Source: Streptomyces sp. SCUT-3 (GTDB lineage: Bacteria; Actinomycetota; Actinomycetes; Streptomycetales; Streptomycetaceae). Taken from it: a stretch of 64,000 nucleotides of DNA. Location: contig NZ_CP046907.1 of NCBI RefSeq assembly GCF_014083985.1, positions 5,280,501-5,344,500 on the forward strand. The letters are read 5' to 3'. Positions 49,248 to 59,546 of this stretch are shown here, piece after piece; positions within the stretch are counted from its first letter, which is position 1; each line of letters starts with the position of its first letter. The notes beneath the pieces were generated by a model that saw nothing but the letters and a program-made list of their open reading frames with translations, was not told where the DNA came from and did not search any database. A program made the position numbers and the translations under genes.

Positions 49248-49706
49248 ATGCGACGAGGACGGCGGATCGCCGTCGATGTCGGGGACGCCCGCATCGGGGT
49301 CGCCACGTGCGACCCCGACGGGCTCCTGGCCACGCCCGTGGAGACCGTTCCTGCGGGGAAGAAGGCGAGGGGGCGGATCGCCGCCGTCGTCGCCGAGTAC
49401 GAGGCGGTCGAGGTTGTCGTGGGCCTGCCCCGCTCCCTGAACGGGCGCGAGGGGCCGGCCGCGGCCAAGGCCCGCGAGTTCGCGGGCCGGCTGGCCGCGC
49501 TGATCGACCCGGTCCCGGTGCGCCTGGTCGACGAGCGGATGACCACGGTCACCGCCACCCAGGGCCTGCGCGCCTCCGGCGTGTCGGCCCGGAAGGGCCG
49601 CGCGGTCGTCGACCAGGCGGCGGCCGTGGTCATCCTGGAGAGTGCCCTGGAGACCGAGAAGAGGACCGGCAATCCCCCCGGTGAGCTGGTCGATCCCGCC
49701 GTGTGA
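49248..49706 (+). CDS. ruvX: Putative pre-16S rRNA nuclease / Holliday junction resolvase-like RuvX (YqgF)
   Basis: 152 residues, RNase H-like fold. Conserved AVDVGDARIGVATCD (first catalytic Asp), VVGLPRSLNGREGPAA, VRLVDERMTTVTA and DQAAAVVILE (last Asp). The E. coli homologue matures 16S rRNA 5' ends; a junction-resolvase activity has been proposed in some bacteria. ATG 49248 is 21 bases after alaS, with GGGGAGAG as ribosome site. The alaS-ruvX-mltG-aroE order is conserved in actinobacteria. Confidence 0.95.
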   Translation: MRRGRRIAVDVGDARIGVATCDPDGLLATPVETVPAGKKARGRIAAVVAEYEAVEVVVGLPRSLNGREGPAAAKAREFAGRLAALIDPVPVRLVDERMTTVTATQGLRASGVSARKGRAVVDQAAAVVILESALETEKRTGNPPGELVDPAV

Positions 49707-49943
49707 GGGTTTTGTGGGAGGTGTGTGTCCGACCCTCCCACCCCGCCCGCCCGGCCTGCCCGCGCTGCCGGGTCGCGGTACGGTAACGTCTGCGACCACG
49801 GCGGCGCGACAGCACGCCGGTTCGAACGCCCCGATCGGGGCGCGGAGCCCGGAGCGGGCGATTCGAACAAGTAAAGGGGCGAGGTGCCCCGGACGGCCGA
49901 CCCCCCCGAGCGTTGGTCGTGCCCTTCGCCGAACAGGGGACCG

Positions 49944-51797
49944 ATGACCGACCTTGGCCGGGGATCCGGTTCACAGCCGTGGCACCCCGAAGACCCCCTC
50001 TACGGAGACGGGGGCGGCTGGGGCCAGCAGGCGCACTCCGGAACGTACGACCCCTACGCCGGCGGGGCGCAGCAGCAGTACCCGGACCAGTACTCCCAGC
50101 AGCAGTACGGCGGGCAGCAGCCGCAGCACTCGCAGGAGCAGTACCAGCAGCACTCGCAGGGCCAGTACCAGCAGGGCCAGTACCCGCAGGACCCCTACGG
50201 CGGGCAGCAGTACCAGGACCCGCAGCAGCACCCGGACCCGTACTCCCAACAGCCGCAGCAGCCGCAGCCCCCCCAGCAGCCGCAGCAGTGGGACACCTCC
50301 GCCGGGCAGTACGGCCACCAGCAGCCGCAGGACCCCTACGGGCAGCAGCCCGAGCCGTACCACGGCCAGGGCAGCTACGAGGACCCGGCGGCCCGCGGCG
50401 CGCAGGGCGGGCACCACGGCGACGCCCCCCACCCGGGCCACGGGCAGGGCGGGCAGTACCAGGACCACCCGCAGCAGGGCTCCCCGCAGTACCGGCAGGA
50501 CGACGGGCAGGAGCCCGCCCCCGCCCCCGCCTCCCAGGAACCCGGCGGCCTGCCGGCGGAGGACGAGCCGGAGGAGGAGACCCACGCCTTCTTCGCCGAC
50601 GACCCCGACGAGGACCGCCCGCGCGGCCGCGGCGAGGACCGCAGGGGGAGGAGCAGGAGCAGGAGCAGGGGCAGGGGCAAGGACACCGAGCGCCGCGGCG
50701 GCGCCAAGCGCCGCAGCGGCATGGCCTGCCTGGTCGTGGTCGCCGTCCTCGGCGGCGGCATCGGCGTGGTGGGCTACGTCGCCAAGCAGTACTGGGACAG
50801 CAACTACGCCGCCGCGCCCGACTACGAGGGCGAGGGCAAGGGCGAGATCCAGATCGAGATCCCGTCCGGCGCCGGCAGCGACAGGATCGCGCAGATCCTC
50901 AAGGACGCCGGGGTGGTCAAGAGCACCGGCGCCTACATCAACGTGGCCTACGCCAACTCGAAGAAGGCCGAGGGGATCCAGGCGGGCTTCTTCGTCCTCC
51001 GCAAGCAGATGTCCGCGAAGGCGGCGTTCGACATGCTCACCGACCCGGCCAGCCAGAACGTCCTGATCGTCCCCGAGGGCTGGCGCAACGCCCAGGTCTA
51101 CGAGGCCGTCGACAAGAAGCTCGAGGTCAAGGCGGGCACCACGGCCGAGGTCGCCGAGGAGAAGGTCGACAAACTGGGCCTGCCGGACTGGGCGAGCGAC
51201 GACCCGGGCCTGAAGGACCCGCTGGAGGGCTTCCTCTTCCCCTCCCGCTACAGCATCGGCGACAAGAGCACCCCGGAGAGCGTGCTCAAGCAGATGGTCG
51301 CCGAGGCCAACAAGCAGTACGAGCGCCTCGACCTGGCCGACAGCGCGGAGAAGGTCGGCCTGGACTCGCCGTACGAACTGCTGACGGTCGCCAGCCTGGT
51401 CCAGGCGGAGGGCATGACGCACGACGACTTCCGCAAGATGGCCCGGGTCGTCTACAACCGGCTGGAGCCGGGGCAGACACAGACCAACGGCAAGCTGGAG
51501 TTCGACTCCACCTACAACTACCTCAAGGGTCAGAGCGAACTGCACCTGCCGCTGAGCGAGATGCGCCGGCTCGACCACCCGTACAACACGTACTTCGTCA
51601 CCGGGCTCCCGCCGGGGCCGATCGACAACCCCGGTGCCGAGGCCGTCGAGGCGGCCATCTCTCCTGCCGAGGGGGACTGGTACTACTTCATCTCGCTGGA
51701 CGGCAAGGAGACGATCTTCAGCGAGACCTACGAGGAGCACCAGAGGCTCGCCGACGAGTTCAAGCGGCAGCAGGACGAGAAGAGCGCACAGCAGTGA
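49944..51797 (+). CDS. mltG: Endolytic transglycosylase MltG
   Basis: 617 residues. The first 250 are an unusual Gln/Tyr/Pro-rich cytoplasmic region (QQYPDQYSQQQYGGQQPQ-like repeats), followed by a basic Arg-Ser stretch and one membrane helix at about 259-281. The extracytoplasmic YceG domain follows, with the catalytic glutamate E489 in ASLVQAEG, then YNRLEPGQ, FDSTYNYL and YNTYFVTGLPPGPIDNPG. MltG cuts nascent peptidoglycan strands and ends their elongation. ATG 49944 follows GGGGACCG. The stop overlaps aroE. Confidence 0.93.
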   Translation: MTDLGRGSGSQPWHPEDPLYGDGGGWGQQAHSGTYDPYAGGAQQQYPDQYSQQQYGGQQPQHSQEQYQQHSQGQYQQGQYPQDPYGGQQYQDPQQHPDPYSQQPQQPQPPQQPQQWDTSAGQYGHQQPQDPYGQQPEPYHGQGSYEDPAARGAQGGHHGDAPHPGHGQGGQYQDHPQQGSPQYRQDDGQEPAPAPASQEPGGLPAEDEPEEETHAFFADDPDEDRPRGRGEDRRGRSRSRSRGRGKDTERRGGAKRRSGMACLVVVAVLGGGIGVVGYVAKQYWDSNYAAAPDYEGEGKGEIQIEIPSGAGSDRIAQILKDAGVVKSTGAYINVAYANSKKAEGIQAGFFVLRKQMSAKAAFDMLTDPASQNVLIVPEGWRNAQVYEAVDKKLEVKAGTTAEVAEEKVDKLGLPDWASDDPGLKDPLEGFLFPSRYSIGDKSTPESVLKQMVAEANKQYERLDLADSAEKVGLDSPYELLTVASLVQAEGMTHDDFRKMARVVYNRLEPGQTQTNGKLEFDSTYNYLKGQSELHLPLSEMRRLDHPYNTYFVTGLPPGPIDNPGAEAVEAAISPAEGDWYYFISLDGKETIFSETYEEHQRLADEFKRQQDEKSAQQ

Positions 51798-52648
51798 ACA
51801 CGCACCACTCCCGGGGCCGCCGGCGCGCGGCGGTCCTGGGGTCGCCCGTCGAGCACTCCCTGTCCCCGGTGCTGCACCGGGCCGCCTACGCCGAACTCGG
51901 CCTGGACGGCTGGGAGTACGGCCGCCGCGAGACCGACGAGGCCGCGCTGCCGGGCCGGTTGGAGGAGTGCGAGGCGCAGGGCGACTGGGCCGGGCTGTCG
52001 TTGACCATGCCGCTCAAGCGGGCGGTCATCCCCCTGCTGGACGAGGTCGGCGAGGTCGCCGCCTCCGTCGAGGCGGTCAACACCGTGGTCTTCACCGAGG
52101 ACGGCCGCAGGGTCGGCGACAACACCGACGTCCCCGGGATGGTCGCCGCGCTGCGCGAACGCGGCGTGGAACGGGTGGACTCCGCGGCGGTCCTGGGAGC
52201 CGGGGCCACCGCCTCCTCCGCGCTGGCCGCGCTGGCCCGCGTCTGCGACGGCGAGGTCACCGCCTACGTGCGCGGCGCGGCGCGGGCCGGGGAGATGCGC
52301 GAGTGGGGCCGCCGGCTCGGCGTCGCCGTGCGCACCGCCGACTGGGCGGACGCGGCGCGGGCGTTCGCCGCCCCGCTGGTGATCGCCACCACCCCGGCGG
52401 GCAGCACCGACGCCCTGGCCGGCGCCGTCCCCGAGGCCCCCGGCGTGCTCTTCGACGTCCTGTACGACCCGTGGCCCACCGCCCTGGCCGCCGCCTGGGC
52501 CGCCCGCGGCGGCCGGGTGGTCGGCGGGCTGGACCTGCTGGTCCACCAGGCGGTCCTGCAGGTCGAGCTGATGACCGGCTGCGAGAAGGCCCCGCTGGCC
52601 GCGATGCGCGCCGCCGGCGAGGCCGCCCTGGCCGCCCGGCGCCCCTGA
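51794..52648 (+). CDS. aroE: Shikimate dehydrogenase
   Basis: 284 residues. N-terminal shikimate-binding VLGSPVEHSLSPVLHRAAY, catalytic Lys in LSLTMPLKRAV, NTVVF and GDNTDVPG (catalytic Asp), and the NADP fold AVLGAGATASSAL. Reduces 3-dehydroshikimate with NADPH. GTG 51794 overlaps the mltG stop, an odd but common actinobacterial coupling. Followed by a 206-base gap before aroC. Confidence 0.95.
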   Translation: MNTHHSRGRRRAAVLGSPVEHSLSPVLHRAAYAELGLDGWEYGRRETDEAALPGRLEECEAQGDWAGLSLTMPLKRAVIPLLDEVGEVAASVEAVNTVVFTEDGRRVGDNTDVPGMVAALRERGVERVDSAAVLGAGATASSALAALARVCDGEVTAYVRGAARAGEMREWGRRLGVAVRTADWADAARAFAAPLVIATTPAGSTDALAGAVPEAPGVLFDVLYDPWPTALAAAWAARGGRVVGGLDLLVHQAVLQVELMTGCEKAPLAAMRAAGEAALAARRP

Positions 52649-52854
52649 GACGGCGCCCCGTCCCGGGGCGGTCCGCTTCCCGTGCCCGCCGCTCCCCGGA
52701 GCGTGCGGCCCGGGGGAGTGACGGGCGGCGTCCGCAGCGTGGACCGTGCCCGTGCGGTCCCGCGGTTCGTGGGAGGATCGAGGGGCGGCCGGTCCTGCCC
52801 TGTGGTCCGCGCCGCGGGAGAACTTCGCACGGGCGCCGGACTTGAGGAGCATCG

Positions 52855-54035
52855 TTGAGCAGGTTGCGCTGGCTGACCGCGGGGGAGTCGCACGGCCCCG
52901 CACTCGTGGCGACGCTGGAGGGCCTCCCGGCCGGCGTTCCGATCACCACGGACATGGTGGCGGACGAGCTGGCGCGGCGGCGGCTGGGCTACGGCCGCGG
53001 GGCGCGGATGAAGTTCGAGCGCGACGAGGTGACCTTCCTCGGCGGCGTGCGCCACGGCCTGACCCTCGGCTCCCCGGTGGCCGTGATGGTGGGCAACACC
53101 GAGTGGCCCAAGTGGGAGCAGGTCATGGCGGCCGACCCGGTCGACCCCGAGGTCCTGGCCGGCCTGGCCCGCAACGCGCCCCTGACCCGTCCCCGCCCGG
53201 GCCACGCGGACCTGGCGGGAATGCAGAAGTACGGCTTCGACGAGGCCCGTCCGATCCTGGAGCGCGCCTCGGCCCGGGAGACCGCGGCCCGGGTGGCGCT
53301 GGGCGCCGTGGCCCGCTCCTACCTGAAGGAGACCGCCGGGATCGAGATCGTCAGCCACGTCGTGGAGCTGGGCGCGGCGAAGGCCCCGGCCGGGGTGCTG
53401 CCGCGGCCGGGCGACGTGGAGCGGCTGGACGCCGACCCGGTGCGGTGCCTGGACGAGGACGCGAGCCGGGCGATGGTCGCCGAGATCGACCAGGCCCACA
53501 AGGACGGCGACACCCTCGGCGGCGTCGTGGAGGTGCTCGCCTACGGGGTGCCGGTCGGGCTGGGCAGCCACGTGCACTGGGACCGCCGCCTGGACGCGCG
53601 CCTGGCCGCGGCCCTGATGGGCATCCAGGCCATCAAGGGCGTGGAGCTGGGCGACGGCTTCGACCTGGCCCGGGTGCCCGGATCGCAGGCGCACGACGAG
53701 ATCGAGACCGCCGACGGGGGCATCCGGCGCCGCTCGGGCCGCTCAGGCGGCACCGAGGGCGGGCTGTCCACCGGCGAGCTGCTGCGGGTGCGCGCCGCCA
53801 TGAAGCCGATCGCGACCGTGCCGAGGGCCCTGGCCACGGTTGACGTGGCCACGGGCGAGGCCGCGCAGGCCCACCACCAGCGCTCGGACGTGTGCGCGGT
53901 GCCCGCCGCGGGCATCGTGGCCGAGGCCATGGTGGCCCTGGTGCTCGCCGACGCGGTGGCGGAGAAGTTCGGCGGCGACTCGGTGGCCGAGACCCGCCGC
54001 AACGTGACCGGCTACCTCGACAACCTGGCGATCCG

Positions 54036-54039
<4 letters not shown>
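52855..54039 (+). CDS. aroC: Chorismate synthase
   Basis: 394 residues. TTG start after GAGGAGCATCG gives [19 protein letters not shown]. Signatures: [37 protein letters not shown] and [14 protein letters not shown] (FMN-site region). It needs reduced FMN and removes phosphate from EPSP to yield chorismate, the substrate of the pabB-like enzyme at 1744. First gene of aroC-aroK-aroB-aroQ, all with overlapping codons. Confidence 0.97.
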
Positions 54040-56118
<2,079 letters not shown>

Positions 56119-56312
56119 CGGGCGGGCGGGGCGCGGCCGTCCGGCATCGGGCCGCCGCCCCGCCCCCGCTCCTGCCGCCGACCGGTGCTGACCGGCGGGT
56201 TCGGCCGCGTCCGGTTCACACAACTGTCGCTGGGAACGGTACCGTTCGGTGTCGCCCGGCCAGTTCGGCCGGGCGCTCGGCGACATCGCCCGGACAGGAC
56301 GGAGTGGGGCAG

Positions 56313-57163
56313 ATGCAGCACGCTGCGGGGATGCCGTTGCCACATCCTCCAGGCGCCCCCCGGGGCGGCGCGGGCGGCTGGGGCCCTCCCGCCGCCGGAG
56401 GCGGTGCGCCGCCGTCCGGGCCGTCCGGCTTCCCCGGCCCCGCCGTCCCCCCGGTCCCGCCCGCGCCGCCGTCCGCGGCCCCGCCCGCGCCGCCCCGGGC
56501 GGCCGCCGGGGTCACGGGGCCTTCCCGCTGCAGCAGCCCGCACCGGTGCCCCCGCCCGCCCCCGCCGGCCCTCCCGGGCCCGGCGGGCCGGCGCACGGCG
56601 CCCCCGCCCCGGTGGCGGTGCTGCTGATAGGGGCGGCCGGAGCGGGCAAGACCACCATCGCCCGCCACTGGGCCGACCACCGGCCGGCCCCCACCGCGCA
56701 CATCAGCCTCGACGACGTCCGCGAGTGGGTGCGGTCCGGCTTCGCCGACCCGCAGTCCGGCTGGAACGAGCACAGCGAGGCCCAGTACCGGCTGGCCCGC
56801 CGCACCTGCGGCTTCGCCGCCCGCAACTTCCTGGCCAACGGCATCTCCTGCATCATCGACGACGCGGTCTTCCCCGACCGCCCGGCGGTGGGCCTGGGCG
56901 GCTGGAAGCGGCACGTGGGGCCGGGACTGCTGCCCGTGGTGCTGCTGCCGGGCCTGGAGGTCGTCCTGGCCCGCAACGCCGAGCGCACCGGCAACCGCAG
57001 GCTCTCCGACGAGGAGGTGGCCCGCATCCACGGCCGGATGGCCGGCTGGTACAGCTCAGGGCTGCCGATCATCGACAACTCGCAGCTGGACGTGGTGGCC
57101 GCGGCCGAGGCGCTGGACCGGGTCGTGGCCCGGGCCCTCGCGGGCCCGCCCGCGGCCGGCTGA
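56313..57163 (+). CDS. P-loop ATP-binding (AAA/kinase-like) protein with apparent frameshift
   Basis: The expected start ATG 56313 (MQHAAGMPLPHPPGAPRGG, after GGAGTGGGG) reads a Pro/Ala/Gly-rich region that runs out of frame; the conserved part (HGAFPLQQPAPVPPP, Walker A LLIGAAGAGKTT, HISLDDVREWVRSGF, SDEEVARIHGRMAGWYSSGL) is in the frame one base earlier and ends at 57163. The crossing point is GGGG at 56508-56511: one more G would join both halves. Either a sequence indel or a real mutation; alternatively translation starts inside, for example GTG 56249 or GTG 56546 in the second frame. The kinase-like core is intact. Function unknown; conserved in streptomycetes beside aroQ as I recall. 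Confidence 0.7.
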
Positions 57164-57230
57164 CCGGTCCCCGGCCCGTCCCGGACGACCGGGCGGGTGC
57201 GCTCGGGGCGCCGATGTGCCGCCGCGCGCC

Positions 57231-57236
57231 TAGCCT
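57231..57236 (+). promoter_or_regulatory. -10 box TAGCCT, leaderless M24 gene
   Basis: TAGCCT ends six bases before ATG 57243, no ribosome site between. Confidence 0.5.
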
Positions 57237-57242
57237 CGATAC

Positions 57243-58355
57243 ATGTCCGATGCCCACGCGGCCCGCCGGGCGCGGCTGCGCGACCGTTTCCTCGCGACCG
57301 GAAGCGGGGCGGCCCTCGTCTCCCGGCCCGCGAACATCCGCTACCTGACCGGCTGCACACCGCCCGGCGCGGTGCTGCTGGTGGGCCGCGAGCCCGACCA
57401 GGACCACCTGGTGGCGGCCCGCAGGCCCGGCCGGGACCCCGCCGAGGGCCAGCCGCCGGACGGCGTGCGGATCACCGTGCTGCCCTCACCCGAGACCGAC
57501 GCGGTGGTGACCGCCGCCGCGCTGGCCGCGGGCATGTGCGACGCCCCGGTGGCGGTCGAGGAGCACCACCTGACCGTCGCCCGCCACCGCGCCGCGGCCT
57601 CGGCCGCGCCCGGGCTGCGCCTCGCCGACCTCGGCTGCGCCGTCGAGCAGCTGCGGCTGGTCAAGGACGAGGAGGAGATCAACTTCCTGCGGATCGCTGC
57701 CGAGATCACCGACCAGGCGCTCGGGGAACTGCTGGAGTCCATCCTGGTCGGCCGCACCGAGCGGCATCTGGCACTGGAGCTGGAGCGGCGGCTGATCGAC
57801 CACGGCGCGGACGGGCCCGCCTTCCCCACCCGCGTGGGGACCGGCCCGCACTCCGGGCTCGCCGCCCACCCGCCCACCGACCGCAGGGTGGAGGAGGGCG
57901 ACCTGCTCACCGTCGCCCTGGGCGCGGCCTACCGCGGCTACCGCTGCGAGATCGCCCGCACGTTCGTCATCGGCACCGCCCCGGCGGACTGGCAGATCGA
58001 GCTCTACGAGCAGGTCTTCGCCGCCCAGCGGGCCGGACGGGAGGCCCTGGCGCCGGGCGTGCCCTGCCGCGAGGTGCACCGGGCGGCCCGCGAGGTCCTG
58101 GAACGAGCGGGGCACCAGGGGGCCCCCGGCCCCCTGCTCGGCCACGGCGTGGGCCTGGAAATCGGCGAGGACCCGCAGTTGTCCTCCGGCGCCATGGGTA
58201 AACTGGACGCTTGTGTGCCGGTCACCGTCGAGCCGGGGGTCCACCTCCCGGGCCGGGGCGGGGTCCGGATCGATGACACACTCGTCGTCCGCCCCCCGGC
58301 GGAGGGCGGGCCGGAGCTACTCACCATCACGACCAAGGAGCTGCTCGCCCTCTAG
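57243..58355 (+). CDS. M24 family metallopeptidase-like protein (Xaa-Pro peptidase family), altered metal ligands
   Basis: 370 residues. N-terminal creatinase-type domain ([22 protein letters not shown]) and C-terminal pita-bread domain. In place of the usual D...D-H-E-E set the sequence shows A225 (VALGAAY), E236 (RCEIART), H301 ([11 protein letters not shown]), E330 (VEPGV) and D344 (RIDDTLVV). The first aspartate is lost and two others swapped, so peptidase activity is doubtful. Located just upstream of efp, as in other actinobacteria, where the neighbour is normally annotated as aminopeptidase P. Confidence 0.88.
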   Translation: MSDAHAARRARLRDRFLATGSGAALVSRPANIRYLTGCTPPGAVLLVGREPDQDHLVAARRPGRDPAEGQPPDGVRITVLPSPETDAVVTAAALAAGMCDAPVAVEEHHLTVARHRAAASAAPGLRLADLGCAVEQLRLVKDEEEINFLRIAAEITDQALGELLESILVGRTERHLALELERRLIDHGADGPAFPTRVGTGPHSGLAAHPPTDRRVEEGDLLTVALGAAYRGYRCEIARTFVIGTAPADWQIELYEQVFAAQRAGREALAPGVPCREVHRAAREVLERAGHQGAPGPLLGHGVGLEIGEDPQLSSGAMGKLDACVPVTVEPGVHLPGRGGVRIDDTLVVRPPAEGGPELLTITTKELLAL

Positions 58356-58402
58356 CGGGTGTTCCTACAGTCCCTACGCAGCGTCCAGGAGATTCCCCGA
58401 CC

Positions 58403-58969
58403 GTGGCGACCACGAACGACCTCAAGAACGGCATGGTGCTCAAGCTCGAAGGTGGCCAGCTCTGGTCCGTCGTCGAGTTCCAGCACGTCAAGCCCGGCAA
58501 GGGCGGTGCCTTCGTGCGCACCAAGCTCAAGAACGTGCTCTCCGGCAAGGTGGTCGACAAGACCTTCAACGCAGGCACCAAGGTCGAGACGGCCACCGTG
58601 GACAAGCGCGGTATGCAGTTCTCGTACAAGGACGGTTCGGACTTCGTGTTCATGGACACGCAGACCTACGACCAGATGCCCATCAGCCCCGAGGTCGTCG
58701 GCGACGCCGCCAACTACCTCCTCGAGGGCCAGGACGCCACCGTGGCGATCTACGAGGGCGCCCCGCTGTTCATCGAGCTCCCCGCCTCCGTCGAGCTGGT
58801 GATCGAGTACACCGAGCCGGGCGTGCAGGGCGACCGCTCCACCGGCGGCTCCAAGCCGGCCCGCCTGGAGACCGGCTACGAGATCGGTGTCCCCCTCTTC
58901 ATCACCACCGGTGAGAAGATCAAGGTCGACACCCGCTCGGGTGAGTACCTCGGCCGGGTGAACAGCTAA
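58403..58969 (+). CDS. efp: Elongation factor P
   Basis: 188 residues, three-domain EF-P starting [20 protein letters not shown]. The domain I loop tip is KPGK33GGAF, where lysine 33 contacts the P-site tRNA; no modification genes are in view and actinobacterial EF-P is believed to act unmodified. The end [19 protein letters not shown] is standard. It rescues ribosomes stalled on polyproline, relevant here because several window proteins are proline-rich. GTG 58403; nusB begins three bases after its stop. Confidence 0.97.
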   Translation: MATTNDLKNGMVLKLEGGQLWSVVEFQHVKPGKGGAFVRTKLKNVLSGKVVDKTFNAGTKVETATVDKRGMQFSYKDGSDFVFMDTQTYDQMPISPEVVGDAANYLLEGQDATVAIYEGAPLFIELPASVELVIEYTEPGVQGDRSTGGSKPARLETGYEIGVPLFITTGEKIKVDTRSGEYLGRVNS

Positions 58970-58971
58970 CC

Positions 58972-59397
58972 GTGGCAGCCCGCAACAAGGCTCGTAAGCG
59001 CGCCTTCCAGATCCTGTTCGAGGCGGACCAGCGCGGCAGCGAGCCGAAGACGGTCCTCGCCGACTGGATCCGGCTCGCCCGGACCGACACCCGCCAGCCG
59101 CCGGTCACCGAGTACACGATGCAGCTGGTCGAGGGCTACGCCGACCACGCGGCCCGCATCGACGAGCTGCTCGCCACCTACGCGGTGGGCTGGACGCTGG
59201 ACCGCATGCCGGTCGTCGACCGCAACGTCCTGCGGCTGTCCGCCTACGAGCTGATCTGGGAGGACGGTGTCCCGGACGCGGTCGTCCTGGACGAGGCCGT
59301 CGAGCTGGCCAAGGAGTTCTCCACCGACGACTCCCCGGCCTTCGTCAACGGCCTGCTCGGCCGTCTGAAGGAGCTCAAGCCGACGCTGCGCCGCTAG
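58972..59397 (+). CDS. nusB: Transcription antitermination factor NusB
   Basis: 141 residues, all-helical. N-terminal ARNKARKRAFQILFEADQRG, central DRMPVVDRNVLRLSAYEL and C-terminal VLDEAVELAKEFSTDDSPAFVNGLLGRL are the family blocks. With NusE it binds boxA RNA in rRNA operons. GTG 58972, three bases after efp, so the two are cotranscribed. A strong hairpin follows, where Streptomyces coelicolor has bldD next. Confidence 0.96.
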   Translation: MAARNKARKRAFQILFEADQRGSEPKTVLADWIRLARTDTRQPPVTEYTMQLVEGYADHAARIDELLATYAVGWTLDRMPVVDRNVLRLSAYELIWEDGVPDAVVLDEAVELAKEFSTDDSPAFVNGLLGRLKELKPTLRR

Positions 59398-59417
59398 GCG
59401 CGCACCGCACCGACCGG

Positions 59418-59461
59418 CAGGGCCGCCACGAGGACCGCACGTCGTCCTCGCGGCGGCCCTG
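59418..59461. terminator. efp-nusB terminator
   Basis: 18-bp stem with one mismatch (CAGGGCCGCCACGAGGAC / GTCCTCGCGGCGGCCCTG) and 8-base loop, 20 bases after the nusB stop. Confidence 0.75.
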
Positions 59462-59546
59462 GTGCGTTTCCGTCCCGTCGCCTAGATTCGCGCGCAGGCC
59501 CGGCGCCGAAGGGGACGGCGGCACGAGGAGCGACCCGGGAGGGACC

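Noticed and set aside
45546-49799. Very long open frame on the minus strand opposite rpsD, alaS and ruvX
   Set aside because: It mirrors known genes and arises because stop codons are rare in high-GC antisense frames; it lacks a start signal and recognisable domains.
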